A DNA stretch of 64,000 nt from Verrucomicrobiaceae bacterium (GTDB lineage: Bacteria; Verrucomicrobiota; Verrucomicrobiia; Verrucomicrobiales; Verrucomicrobiaceae), in assembly GCA_027486585.1 (NCBI GenBank), contig JAIXOU010000064.1:16885-80884 (forward strand). Reading direction: 5' to 3'. This document shows, piece after piece, positions 25,875 through 33,992 of the stretch; the first letter of the stretch is position 1; each line of letters begins with the position of its first letter. Under the pieces are notes generated by a model. It made no database searches, had not been told where the DNA came from, and was given only the letters and a program-made list of their open reading frames with translations. The translations under genes and the position numbers were made by a program.

Positions 25875-26717
25875 TTAGATCCCCCATCGAGCGCCCGCGA
25901 TTGCACCCACGAGAATGGGACAATAATGTCCAGGATATGAAAATTTGAATGCGGCATCCAGAGCGGATCCAAAATCTGAACTGCTCTGCACAATCGACAC
26001 TGCGGCGCGAAGCACCTCTGGAGCATAACCTCCTTTGTTCAACGGACTCGAATCTGGAAGCAGCAGTGAGAACTTTGACTTACCTTTAACTTCCTTGGCC
26101 GTCTGACCTATTGCCTCCTGCCAATCCATTCCATTGATCAAATGTCTGCATAGCAAAACAACGGCGGCAGAGGCTTCGCCGGCATCTGGATGCAAATGTG
26201 TTAAGCGCGCCTCAGTTCTAGCGAGATCGGCCAATGCATTGGTTGGTAAAAAGGGCATCATAGCCAACACGGAGGCTCTGTGAGCGGGGTTGCAGCCAGC
26301 GGTCATCCCACCCGCTTCATTATCGACCATCTCGACTGCCCTATTGTGATTAATGCCCCCCTGAACCAATTCAAAAACTCGATGAACCGTTGGTCCCGCA
26401 TCGTAGGCTTGCTCTGTCCACTTCTGAAAATAAGTCTCAAAAACAGAGTTTGAATTAAACACCGTGTTTTTTTCAAAGCTCAGCTTGAGGCATTCGGCCA
26501 TGGTTGTCACACCGCCGCTTAGATCGCCCTGCGTCAGACCTTTCCATAGACCGATTCTTCTTAGCGATTTTGGGTCTGTTATTTCGGTGAGTGTGCTGGA
26601 TTCCATGTTTTCTTGTTCAGGTGCTTTCAGCCTACGCTTTGGACAGCCGGTTTCAAATTCTCTACTTAATTTTTCACGTTTGATGGGCATGTAGCCGAAT
26701 CGTTCAGTAACCACCAA
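25875..26717 (-). CDS. ADP-ribosylglycohydrolase homologue lacking metal ligands
   Basis: The fold is recognisable (GLWKGLTQGDLSGG, AGGMTAGCNPAHRASVLAM, THLHPDAGEASAAVVLLCR, PILVGAIAGARWG), but the usual TDD metal motif is missing and the GGDADT motif is replaced by a YPGHYCPI segment, so hydrolase activity is doubtful. It may bind ADP-ribose without cleaving it. The frame opens with TTG at 26717 or GTG at 26714 behind AAGGGGG, a strong ribosome site; ATG at 26606 is a shorter choice that begins nearer the domain. It is convergent with the STAND gene, with 5 bp between stops, and divergent from the VWA gene. Confidence 0.75.
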   Translation of the reverse strand: MVVTERFGYMPIKREKLSREFETGCPKRRLKAPEQENMESSTLTEITDPKSLRRIGLWKGLTQGDLSGGVTTMAECLKLSFEKNTVFNSNSVFETYFQKWTEQAYDAGPTVHRVFELVQGGINHNRAVEMVDNEAGGMTAGCNPAHRASVLAMMPFLPTNALADLARTEARLTHLHPDAGEASAAVVLLCRHLINGMDWQEAIGQTAKEVKGKSKFSLLLPDSSPLNKGGYAPEVLRAAVSIVQSSSDFGSALDAAFKFSYPGHYCPILVGAIAGARWGI

Positions 26718-26740
26718 ACCCCCTTATTGAATTCATTCTT

Positions 26741-27409
26741 ATGAACGACTCCCTTGCTGAAATCGCCTATATTCTCGATCGCTCCGGCTCCATGAGGCCA
26801 ATGCAGGAGGCCGCAATCACGGCCTTCAATGATTTTGTTTCTTCTCAGCGCGAAGTGCCCGGGCAGGCGCGCCTTACCCTAGTTCAGTTTGATGATCGTT
26901 ATGAAGTGCCTGTTAGCGTGTGTGATCTTGCCAGTGTTCCTAAATTGACCAGAGCCACTTACACGCCCAGAGGAAGCACGGCGCTGCAGGATGCGATTGG
27001 TCGCACCATCCAGGATACCGCGCAGAGGATTGAATCTCTGCCTGAATCTGAGAAGCCGGGCAAAGTGATCTTCGCTATTTTTACAGATGGCCTTGAAAAC
27101 GCTTCCCGAAAATATACGCACCACCACGTGGGTGACCTCATCAGTCAATACAGGGACAAGCATGGATGGGAGTTCTTATTCCTTGCAGCCAATCAGGATG
27201 CCATCGCAAGCGCAGCTTCTCTAAACATGGATTCTCATCTCAGTGGCAACGTCGAGTTTTCCGAAAACGGTGTGAGAAGCACTGGCCATGCATGGTCGAG
27301 AAAAGTTCGCTCCATTCGCATGAAAAAGCTCGGAGAGATGGATGCCCAAGCCTTAGAAGACGATGTGAAGTCCATGAATGAAATCGTCAACGAAGAGAAG
27401 CAGAAATGA
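26741..27409 (+). CDS. Stand-alone VWA domain protein
   Basis: 222 residues forming one VWA domain. MIDAS site DRSGSM (residues 13-18), Thr in PRGSTALQDAI and Asp in IFTDGLENASRKY. A C-terminal basic-acidic helical tail follows (WSRKVRSIRMKKLGEMDAQALEDD). Soluble, no signal peptide. Such proteins act as metal-dependent protein binders. Starts 23 bp from the divergent ADP-ribosylglycohydrolase homologue and may share a regulatory region with it; the relation between VWA and ADP-ribose genes repeats that of the operon at 11-20 kb. Confidence 0.85.
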   Translation: MNDSLAEIAYILDRSGSMRPMQEAAITAFNDFVSSQREVPGQARLTLVQFDDRYEVPVSVCDLASVPKLTRATYTPRGSTALQDAIGRTIQDTAQRIESLPESEKPGKVIFAIFTDGLENASRKYTHHHVGDLISQYRDKHGWEFLFLAANQDAIASAASLNMDSHLSGNVEFSENGVRSTGHAWSRKVRSIRMKKLGEMDAQALEDDVKSMNEIVNEEKQK

Positions 27410-27530
27410 TCAACCGCTATCGATAAAGATTTTTTCACACTTGCGGTTCCTTCAACCGAATCATTCGATCAACCCCATCGACGAATACCCTCGGCTTCCA
27501 CCAACTTCTACCCCAACCCCACAACATCCA

Positions 27531-27719
27531 ATGCCTTCCCACCGTGTCCGTGTTTTTTATCGCTGGCTTGACCTCAAAAATGGCCAAGTCGCAGGTGCAT
27601 CAAACTGCTCCATGCATGCCCCCTCTCGAAGCGAGTCGGGCATTCTCAGCGAACTGGTTCGCCAGCAGCCGCACCTGCGAGGTTATCGAGTCGTCATCGA
27701 AAGCTTTGAATGGTTTTGA
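27531..27719 (+). CDS. Small protein upstream of C39-like gene
   Basis: A 62-residue frame from ATG 27531 with protein-like composition: FYRWLDLKNGQVAGASNC, an internal helix with SGILSELVRQQ and a final strand YRVVIESFEWF. Not recognised. Its stop lies 13 bp before the C39-like gene, so the two are probably co-transcribed; it could be an inhibitor or partner of that protein. The frame continues upstream but that part overlaps non-coding DNA after the VWA gene. Confidence 0.5.
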   Translation: MPSHRVRVFYRWLDLKNGQVAGASNCSMHAPSRSESGILSELVRQQPHLRGYRVVIESFEWF

Positions 27720-27732
27720 GAATGATACCTCT

Positions 27733-28239
27733 ATGGAATTGCACGACCAACACAGCAAACTGTGGAGCGGAGACACGGCTCCCTTTTTTCGGGATCGATC
27801 TTTCACTCCTCTAAAACAGTCTGGACCGCATTGTGTGTCCACGGTGCTGGCAATGCTAACGAGAGAGGCACCCGAGATCATTCGCCCCAGGATTAATACT
27901 CAAAACCCTGTGACTTGGTCTGACTACCTGCTTGGACATGGCATGAAGCTGGCGTTTTGTCCGACCGATTGCCGACGCTTGGAGCATTATCTGGATGATC
28001 TACTAGCCCTCGATGATCTTTTCACTCTAAGCTACTATAGCCCGAGCGATCCGGAAGCCATCTGTGCTGATCCCGATGAAAACGGCTGGATTTGCGGCTC
28101 GCACATTGTGCTACTGCATCGCGATCAGATCCTCGATCCTGCAAGCGGCGTGCGCACCGCCGCTCGCGAACACCAGGGCAGGGGACGCTCTACCAAGCGC
28201 ATCTTCCGCGTTGTTCCTGCAAAGCATCTGCGAGGCTAG
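27733..28239 (+). CDS. C39-like (papain-fold) peptidase domain protein
   Basis: About 168 residues. The pattern LKQSGPHCVSTVLAMLT offers the oxyanion Gln and nucleophile Cys of papain-like C39 domains, and GSHIVLLHRDQILDPASG offers the His and Asp. The fold assignment is from motif order only; the activity could be peptidase, transglutaminase-like or none. An in-frame upstream extension to 27544 is less likely because it overlaps the 62-residue gene out of frame. Confidence 0.65.
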   Translation: MELHDQHSKLWSGDTAPFFRDRSFTPLKQSGPHCVSTVLAMLTREAPEIIRPRINTQNPVTWSDYLLGHGMKLAFCPTDCRRLEHYLDDLLALDDLFTLSYYSPSDPEAICADPDENGWICGSHIVLLHRDQILDPASGVRTAAREHQGRGRSTKRIFRVVPAKHLRG

Positions 28240-28533
28240 TAAAGCTGCCCGAATCCATGTTGGAAGAATCATTCACCGACACTTCTAATTCATACTCCTG
28301 TTTACGCCGCAGGAATCGATAAACCAAGTGGTTGATCAGATGGAGTCGGCATGGAGCAGGCCCAAAAGCTTCTTCTTGTCGTGCCAGACATCCCGCAGTG
28401 TCTTTTTTCTGACCTCTTGTAGGATGATCAAAACCATAATCGACTTCGACTCAGTAAGCTCCCATGAAGGCATGGGAGAGCATAAGCCTGAATGTCGTCT
28501 TATATAATACCCGCAATCCTTCACCAGTAGCTA

Positions 28534-29460
28534 TTACCTTTGCAGCGCTTTCGCGATGCGCTTAATGACGGATTCCTCAATGCCTCGCCGGCGCATTTGG
28601 CGGTCGTTCCAGTGCAGCACTAAAGAGCGACCATAATTCTTCATGGGAGCGAATTCGCAGGTGACGACATCCTGCTCGGAAAGTCCGTGCGTGCCCAAGG
28701 AAGGGAGAAGTCCCGCGCACGCACCTTGCACGATCAATTCGCGGACTTGCAACAGCGAGTCACATTCTACCACCGGATGAAACTCTCCAGCAGCCGTGGC
28801 CATGGCAGCGCGAAATGTCGTATCAAACTGACCGCCTCCGCCATTGGCGGCAAAGGGCAGGGAACGCCATACCGCCGGATCTGCGAGAGCGGATTTCGGT
28901 TTGTTCCCCATCAGTTTGCGAGAGGCACACAAAGTGAATGCCATCCGCATCCGCAATGACAGGCTCGACTTGAGCCGCAACTCTTCGGAAATGGCATCCT
29001 CGCGGACGATGGCAAAGTCGAGTTGCCCATCCCGAACGCTTGCGACGAGCTCGCTGCTACGCTGTGAGGAGAGTCGCAGTGCGGCGTCGCTGAGAGCACT
29101 CCGAATGCCGGCCACACAAGGAACGACGAGCCATTCTAGAATGCTTGCACCAGCCCCGATGGAGAAGGTCATGCGTTGACCTTTCTGCAATTTTTGGAAT
29201 TCACTCAAATCGTCAAACTGTGCACGGGCCAATACTTTGAGCCGCGCACCGGCTTCGGAGAGCGCCAATGACTTTCCTCGTCGCACCGTGAGTTCAGTGG
29301 TGAAGTATTGTTCCAGCTCCCCGATCTGCCTGCTAATGAGGGCTTGACGGGCCAGGTTGCCTGGCGCGGCCTTGGCGATGGAGCCCGCCTCCGCAAAGGC
29401 TAAAAAGTTACGTAGACGGTCAAGCGAGAGACCATTCAGGGCAGGGAGTGAATCATTCAT
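28534..29460 (-). CDS. LysR-family transcriptional regulator
   Basis: 308 residues. N-terminal winged helix-turn-helix (LDRLRNFLAFAEAGSIAKAA, ALISRQIGELEQYF) and a C-terminal substrate-binding-like domain (FSIGAGASILEWLVVPCV, LDFAIVREDAI, GACAGLLPSLG). It is divergent from the phosphatase gene at 29536 with 75 bp between, the usual layout when a LysR regulator controls its neighbour. The inducing ligand is unknown. Confidence 0.9.
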   Translation of the reverse strand: MNDSLPALNGLSLDRLRNFLAFAEAGSIAKAAPGNLARQALISRQIGELEQYFTTELTVRRGKSLALSEAGARLKVLARAQFDDLSEFQKLQKGQRMTFSIGAGASILEWLVVPCVAGIRSALSDAALRLSSQRSSELVASVRDGQLDFAIVREDAISEELRLKSSLSLRMRMAFTLCASRKLMGNKPKSALADPAVWRSLPFAANGGGGQFDTTFRAAMATAAGEFHPVVECDSLLQVRELIVQGACAGLLPSLGTHGLSEQDVVTCEFAPMKNYGRSLVLHWNDRQMRRRGIEESVIKRIAKALQR

Positions 29461-29535
29461 GCTTACTATTTAGTTATATATACCTTGTTTTGTCTCATGG
29501 TCCATCGCTTTGATTTAGGCAATGATGGTGGTGCT

Positions 29536-30471
29536 ATGAAACACAAACACTACGACCTGATCGGCGATATCCACGGACACCATGACAAACTCACCAATCT
29601 TCTCACGAAGCTCGGTTACCGCCCCAATGGCAAAAGCTTTCACCACGCCGAAGGTCGCCAAGTCATCTTCCTCGGTGACTACATTGATCGCGGTCCCAAG
29701 ATTCGCGAGGTGCTCCACACCGTGCGTGCCATGGTCGAGGCAGGGGATGCCCTCGCCATCATGGGTAACCATGAATTCAACGCCGTGGCTTTTCATACTC
29801 CCGACGGCAAAGGTGGGTATCTCAGAGAGCACAGCGAACGAAACGTTCGCAGTCATTCGGCTACTTTGACTGCCTTTGACGGCCGTGCCGCCGAATGGGA
29901 GGAATGGATTGAATGGTTCAAGCACCTGCCCATGTACCTTGACCTCGGTGAACTCCGCGCAGTGCATGCTGCCTGGGACGACCGTCATGTTGAGATGCTG
30001 GGCGGGACTCCCTTGTTGAATGACGCCTTCCTGTTGGCTGCTGCAACCAAGGGAACGCCTGAATACGCCGCCGTGGAGATCATGTTGAAAGGGCCAGAGA
30101 TGATGCTTCCCGATGGCCTGTTCTTCCAGGATAAGGACGGCATCCACCGGAACATGATTCGCGTGCGTTGGTGGGCATTGAAAGAGGGCGAAGCCATCGA
30201 GACTTTGGCGATGCCGAAACCGATGGCGGCATCGTTTGGTAGGCTGACAGCAGACCAATTGAATGACCTACCCAACTATCCCGCAGATGCAGTGCCGGTC
30301 TTCTTAGGACACTACTGGTTGCCCACGCACTGGAAGAGAGCTCCGCTGGCTAAAAACATTGCGAGCCTCGATTTCAGTGGGGCATTCGGAAACAACCCTC
30401 TCACGGCCTACCGCTGGAATGGCGAGCGCGAGTTGACGCCTCTGAATTTCGTCAACAGCAGCCTCAACTAA
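29536..30471 (+). CDS. ApaH/PrpE-like metallophosphoesterase
   Basis: A 311-residue calcineurin-like phosphoesterase with DLIGDIHGHHDKL at the N-terminus, FLGDYIDRGPKI and IMGNHEFNAVAF, which together supply the two-metal site. Members cut diadenosine tetraphosphate or dephosphorylate proteins; the substrate here is not clear. ATG at 29536 places the first metal motif at residue 9-12 as usual; the 17 extra codons upstream lie in the shared promoter region. The 120-residue gene follows after 9 bp. Confidence 0.87.
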   Translation: MKHKHYDLIGDIHGHHDKLTNLLTKLGYRPNGKSFHHAEGRQVIFLGDYIDRGPKIREVLHTVRAMVEAGDALAIMGNHEFNAVAFHTPDGKGGYLREHSERNVRSHSATLTAFDGRAAEWEEWIEWFKHLPMYLDLGELRAVHAAWDDRHVEMLGGTPLLNDAFLLAAATKGTPEYAAVEIMLKGPEMMLPDGLFFQDKDGIHRNMIRVRWWALKEGEAIETLAMPKPMAASFGRLTADQLNDLPNYPADAVPVFLGHYWLPTHWKRAPLAKNIASLDFSGAFGNNPLTAYRWNGERELTPLNFVNSSLN

Positions 30472-30480
30472 AACAGCCCG

Positions 30481-30843
30481 ATGACTCCAAATCCCCAACT
30501 CCTGATTTTCTCCCAGGCCTCCCGTGAGTGCGCCATGCAGATGATGAGTAACGCCGCCTACATTCAGCGCGAACTACCCAAACTGGAACTCCCAGAACCA
30601 ATCATCACCAAGATCAAGGCAGTGTGCGAATCGCTCATCGACACGAAGCACGATGTCATGACCGAGTTGTTCGAGCTTGCCGATGAAACCCAGACAGATG
30701 CTTCTAATGCGCCGAGAAAAGTCCAACGCATCGTTCAATGGCTATCCGAACCCATCGGCGAGATGCATCAACTGGTGACCCGACCTTCAGGTCTCCCTTC
30801 AGACGAATTCCCAATTGTTTGCGATCTTTCTTCTAGTGACTGA
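30481..30843 (+). CDS. Uncharacterised protein following the phosphoesterase
   Basis: 120 residues, mostly helical (AAYIQRELPKLELPEPIITKI, VMTELFELADETQ, VQRIVQWLSEPIGEMHQL), no signal peptide, no recognised motif. The 9-bp gap to the phosphoesterase gene points to a shared transcript, so it may be an accessory subunit. Confidence 0.65.
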   Translation: MTPNPQLLIFSQASRECAMQMMSNAAYIQRELPKLELPEPIITKIKAVCESLIDTKHDVMTELFELADETQTDASNAPRKVQRIVQWLSEPIGEMHQLVTRPSGLPSDEFPIVCDLSSSD

Positions 30844-30869
30844 ATCAGCCTCGAATATTCTCAATGCCT

Positions 30870-31325
30870 TTAATGTCGCGAGCCTAGCAGCGGATCCGGT
30901 TCTGGTTCTACGCGTTTCGCAAACTGCGTGATGGGCCTCAAGCTACGTCGGTGATCGCAATGGCTGACAAAAAGAGTGCCGCTGCTCACATAGTAGATCG
31001 CGTCCTGTTTGAATCGGGTTCCGACACTGCAGGCCTCCTCGAATTTCAGCGTCGCAGCATAACCCGGTTCAGCGTGCTGGGTGATGGGAGAATATCCAGT
31101 GATCGTTCCTACAAGCTTCCCTCCCTTATCCAGTTCTTCGCGAAGAGCTTCATTGGCGGCGTGGTTGTCTTCTGTCGTCCACACCTCGCCCGTGGTGGCG
31201 TGGGCTGTGATGATGGCAAATGACTCAGGCAGTTCGGTGAAGGGTAAGCCGAGTTTGAATCGTGTGTCGAAGTAGGCAGGTGTCATCAGAGGGAAAAAAT
31301 CAGGCCAAAGGGAGGGTTCAAGCAT
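30870..31325 (-). CDS. DUF3293 family protein
   Basis: 151 residues with the DUF3293 pattern: an aromatic N-terminus, FAIITAHATTGEVWT, NHAANEALREELDKGG, E-rich centre and a C-terminal IYYVSSGTLFVSHCD. No function is established for the family. Its ATG at 31325 overlaps the stop of the small gene upstream (ATGCTTGA), which supports this start over the later ATG at 31286. Confidence 0.75.
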   Translation of the reverse strand: MLEPSLWPDFFPLMTPAYFDTRFKLGLPFTELPESFAIITAHATTGEVWTTEDNHAANEALREELDKGGKLVGTITGYSPITQHAEPGYAATLKFEEACSVGTRFKQDAIYYVSSGTLFVSHCDHRRSLRPITQFAKRVEPEPDPLLGSRH

Positions 31326-31476
31326 CTACTGCCTCAACGACGGCATCCAGTCTTTCTTCGATCTCGCCCGCCAGCGCATCCAGCAGTTCATGCTGCTCCT
31401 CCTGCGTAAGCTTGGCAAGGACCTGATCGAGCAGGGTCGTGGTGGAGCGGATGAACTCACGGGCGTTTTGTTTCAT
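31318..31476 (-). CDS. Small acidic helical protein coupled to the DUF3293 gene
   Basis: A 52-residue frame on the minus strand reading MKQNAREFIRSTTTLLDQV..., with an acidic helical remainder (EEQHELLDALAGEIEERLDAV). It overlaps the start of the DUF3293 gene by 8 bp, and such overlap plus regular helix pattern supports it as a real small gene. Its function is unknown; it may be an antitoxin-like or dimerisation partner. Confidence 0.6.
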   Translation of the reverse strand: MKQNAREFIRSTTTLLDQVLAKLTQEEQHELLDALAGEIEERLDAVVEAVDA

Positions 31477-31652
31477 GGGTAGATATTACGATGTTATCTA
31501 CAGGGGGTGGTACATTTATGGGGTGTGGCTGCGAATATCCCTCTGTTTTTTGCAAGCAGATTCAAATCAAGCGCAACGTGTTAAAGTGCAATGGAGGTCA
31601 TCAGCCTAGCTTATCACGTTTTACCAGCCTCCATCATCTCCTTCATTTTAAG

Positions 31653-31949
31653 TTAAGAAGCCAGCGAACAAGGCTTAATGCGTGCGAGCACAGCGCCCAT
31701 TTCCGCTTCCGTCACTTGACGGTCATAATGGGCTTGGAGATTGAGCCAGACTTCGGCTGGCCATTGGAAATAGCGGGAGAGGCGTAGTGCTGTGTCGGCA
31801 GTGATGGAGCGCTTGCCCTTCACGATCTCATTGATGCGGCGAGGTGGAACGCCGATGTCATGGGCGAGGCGGTATTCGGACAGGCCAAGGGGCATGATGA
31901 AATCCTCGCGGAGAACCTCACCTGGATGAATGGGGACGTGTTTTTTCAT
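31653..31949 (-). CDS. higA: HigA-type antitoxin
   Basis: 98 residues. Starts with the HigA hallmark HPGEVLREDFIMPLGLS, then an XRE helix-turn-helix (YRLAHDIGVPPRRINEIVKGKRSIT) and the tail PAEVWLNLQAHYDRQ. HigA binds and neutralises HigB and represses the shared promoter. The toxin gene lies 12 bp upstream, the reverse-order arrangement (toxin first) typical of higBA. Relic fragments of a second copy are at 1870-2015. Confidence 0.92.
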   Translation of the reverse strand: MKKHVPIHPGEVLREDFIMPLGLSEYRLAHDIGVPPRRINEIVKGKRSITADTALRLSRYFQWPAEVWLNLQAHYDRQVTEAEMGAVLARIKPCSLAS

Positions 31950-31961
31950 GGCGTGGGTGGG

Positions 31962-32243
31962 TTAATGGTAGTCTACGATTTCGACATCATGAGGGCCGTC
32001 TGATTCCCAGCGAAAACAGATGCGCCATTGATCGTTGATGCGGATGGAGTGCTGGCCTTTGCGCTTGCCCTTGAGGGTCTCCAGTCGATTGCCGGGAGGA
32101 ACGCGAAGCTGAATCAATTCCGTGACAGCATGAAGCTGAGCGAGTTTGCGCAGGGCGGTGCGCTGGATGTCTGGCGGGAAGGCGCGGACTTTCTCCAGCC
32201 GAAACAAGCGGTCGGTGTCGTCGCAGGCAAATGAGCGAATCAT
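31962..32243 (-). CDS. higB: HigB-type toxin (RelE/ParE superfamily mRNA interferase)
   Basis: 93 residues beginning MIRSFACDDTDRLFR, the normal HigB opening, and ending KGQHSIRINDQWRICFRWESDGPHDVEIVDYH. HigB toxins cleave mRNA on the ribosome. ATG at 32243 fits the family; the longer frame to 32288 adds unrelated residues. The promoter lies upstream of 32243. Confidence 0.92.
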   Translation of the reverse strand: MIRSFACDDTDRLFRLEKVRAFPPDIQRTALRKLAQLHAVTELIQLRVPPGNRLETLKGKRKGQHSIRINDQWRICFRWESDGPHDVEIVDYH

Positions 32244-32313
32244 GCATTGAAGTAAGTTAATAGTAACGCGAAGCGTTAAGGGTGGCAAGGGTAAAGCGCT
32301 GGCGTCGTAATCC

Positions 32314-32619
32314 TTATTTCAGGCGCATCAGCTTTCCATCTCCTGCTCCGATGAGTATTCCGGCGGCGAATTCGACCAGCGGGTTTTCAATCGCTGCTTT
32401 TGTGGCGTGTCTGCCGAATAGTTCACGCTCCTGGCTCATCGTCTTCGGGCGGCTTTTGAGAGTTTCGAGGAACTTTGAAAAAACTGGAGAGATGGTGAGC
32501 GTCTGTCCGAATAACAAAAGAACCTTTGTCTTGGTGACATTTTCCAAGTCGAACCGGTTGTATAACTCACACCTACCATCAAACATGCTCATCGACATCA
32601 TCACTCCCATTATGCTCAC
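32314..32619 (-). CDS. Uncertain ORF upstream of higBA
   Basis: A minus-strand frame of 101 codons with moderately protein-like sequence from about residue 25 (LYNRFDLENVTKTKVLLLFG, then a helical stretch and an AAGILIGAGDGKLMRL end). No family recognised, no ribosome binding site, and the frame starts with many Met/Ser residues. It might be a decayed gene. It is antiparallel to the small plus-strand frames in front of the ATP-grasp gene. Confidence 0.3.
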   Translation of the reverse strand: MSIMGVMMSMSMFDGRCELYNRFDLENVTKTKVLLLFGQTLTISPVFSKFLETLKSRPKTMSQERELFGRHATKAAIENPLVEFAAGILIGAGDGKLMRLK

Positions 32620-32657
32620 CTTGTCACCCTCTTTACAGGAGGTGCTACCGATATCTT

Positions 32658-32801
32658 ATGACTGGAAAACCCAGAAATCGATCATCCAACTAGCCGATGG
32701 TTCCTTCCGCCCCAATGACACCGGAACAACGCGCGGGACTCAATCTTTTGTTGGATTTCCTTCTCAACTCGCAATCGACGACGCCAACTCGGATTAATTG
32801 A
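32658..32801 (+). CDS. Possible small peptide gene(s) before the ATP-grasp ligase
   Basis: A strong Shine-Dalgarno AGGAGGTG (32637-32644) precedes ATG 32658, which reads 11 codons to TAG; three bases later in the same frame ATG 32697 opens a 34-residue peptide (MTPEQRAGLNLLLDFLL in its middle) ending at 32801. A second frame, ATG 32612 to 32797 (61 residues), ends in an acidic tail (PSQLAIDDANSD) after a Thr-rich stretch. Either could be a precursor for the downstream graspetide-type ligase, and the terminator at 32821 shows that plus-strand transcription ends just after them. Unproven. Confidence 0.35.
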
Positions 32802-32820
32802 TCTAAATGAGACCGAGCAG

Positions 32821-32856
32821 GTGAAGGCCTTCGGGCCTTCACTTTTTCTTTTTTTT
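32821..32856 (+). terminator. Rho-independent terminator with UUCG loop
   Basis: A perfect 9-bp stem GTGAAGGCC / GGCCTTCAC closed by the stable TTCG loop, followed at once by a T-rich run of 14 bases (one C). It ends 6 bp before the ATP-grasp ATG, so it either terminates an upstream small transcript or attenuates read-through into the ligase gene. Confidence 0.92.
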
Positions 32857-32862
32857 AATTCT

Positions 32863-33807
32863 ATGATTTTAATCCTCAGCTGGAGTGGCGATGAGACAAC
32901 CGACATCATCGTCGATGCGCTTCATCCTGTGCCGGTGTTTCGCTGGAATCTTGATTTGTGGGATCAATATGAAGCTCGTATTAGCCATGAAGGTTTCCGC
33001 ATCAAAGATCCTGCGGGCAGGGTAGCGGATGAGAGCAACGTGATGGCAGTGTACCTGCGCAAGTTGTTCTTCAATCCTTGCCGCATTGATGTGCCTGCTG
33101 CTGGCAACGCGGAAGCCTGGAAGCGCGCCGAGCTGGAAGCCATCTGGCTGGGCATGAGAGATCTGGCTCAGGAGCAAGGCAAATTGGCCTTGGTGCATCC
33201 TGCGAGCACCGGCAGATGGGGAAAGATTCGGCAGATGAGAGTCGCTCAAGAGTTTTTCCGAGTGCCAGACTGGTGGGTGATTGCCGGCGGCCGAATGGAT
33301 GATGTACCCTCGCCCGTGGTGGCCAAGACTTTTACCGGCACTAACATTGGCGGTGGGATCATGCCTGTTCAAGAAGTACACCCATCCAAGCTTTCCACCG
33401 ATTACCCTTGGTTTTTGCAGCGTAAAATGACCCCGGCGAGTCATGACGTGACCGTGGCCTGGGTAAATGGAGAGCTATTTGCTTATCAAGTCGATCGAAG
33501 CCTTTTCGAAGGTGAGGACGTTCGAATTCCATCCACAACATGGGAGCCTTTAAGGCTGACACAAGGAGAAACCGAAAACATAACGGAGTTCATGAAGCGA
33601 ACTGGATATAGCTTTGGCAGACTTGATTTTCTAAAGGTAGATGGTGAACTCTGGTTTCTGGAAGTGAACCCGAACGGACAGTTTGCTTGGCTGGATTTGG
33701 ACCGGAAGAGCGGCCTAATACATTCCGTTGCAGAAGCCATCAAGCGCGTCTGGGAGAAAAATCGTTTACTCCATACTGCATCGCAACAAGATCACGGAGC
33801 ATCCTGA
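32863..33807 (+). CDS. ATP-grasp ligase of the MvdD/graspetide type
   Basis: 314 residues. The N-terminus MILILSWSGDETTDIIVDAL and the C-terminal GYSFGRLDFLKVDGELWFLEVNPNGQFAWLD match the ATP-grasp ligases that make ester or amide cross-links in microviridin-type peptides (graspetides); the EVNPNGQ segment carries metal-binding Glu and Asn. WFLQRKM, HDVTVAWVNG and FAYQVDRS are further family features. The product would be a cyclised peptide, possibly a protease inhibitor, if a precursor is encoded nearby. ATG at 32863 is right for the family; GTG at 32821 lies inside the terminator stem. The gene overlaps the end of the convergent 66-residue gene by 16 bp. Confidence 0.82.
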   Translation: MILILSWSGDETTDIIVDALHPVPVFRWNLDLWDQYEARISHEGFRIKDPAGRVADESNVMAVYLRKLFFNPCRIDVPAAGNAEAWKRAELEAIWLGMRDLAQEQGKLALVHPASTGRWGKIRQMRVAQEFFRVPDWWVIAGGRMDDVPSPVVAKTFTGTNIGGGIMPVQEVHPSKLSTDYPWFLQRKMTPASHDVTVAWVNGELFAYQVDRSLFEGEDVRIPSTTWEPLRLTQGETENITEFMKRTGYSFGRLDFLKVDGELWFLEVNPNGQFAWLDLDRKSGLIHSVAEAIKRVWEKNRLLHTASQQDHGAS

Positions 33808-33992
33808 GTAGAATCTGAGAGAAGACGCCGAATCTTGTGTTTGATACGCTGAAGTTCCGGCAACTCTCCTGCTTCTGTCAGAGCTTTGGGAAGCATACGG
33901 GTAAGCTCTTCATCCATCTGGAACAAATCCGTTTGCAGGCTCTCATTTGAGGCCTCAGCGGTTTTTGAAGAATGGCTGTCTAGGTTTTCCAT
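33792..33992 (-). CDS. Small acidic helical protein downstream of a sigma factor
   Basis: 66 residues, acidic and helical (LQTDLFQMDEELTRMLPKAL, LQRIKHKIRRLLSDS). Its ATG overlaps the end of the sigma gene by 13 bp, so it is translationally coupled. It may be an anti-sigma or a regulator of the sigma factor; no zinc motif or membrane segment is visible. It could also be the precursor for the convergent ATP-grasp ligase, but its opposite strand makes this less likely. Confidence 0.6.
   Translation of the reverse strand: MENLDSHSSKTAEASNESLQTDLFQMDEELTRMLPKALTEAGELPELQRIKHKIRRLLSDSTQDAP

Noticed and set aside
27378..27530. Upstream part of the frame ending at 27719
   Set aside because: It overlaps the end of the VWA gene and a low-complexity Pro/Thr stretch; only the part from ATG 27531 looks like protein.
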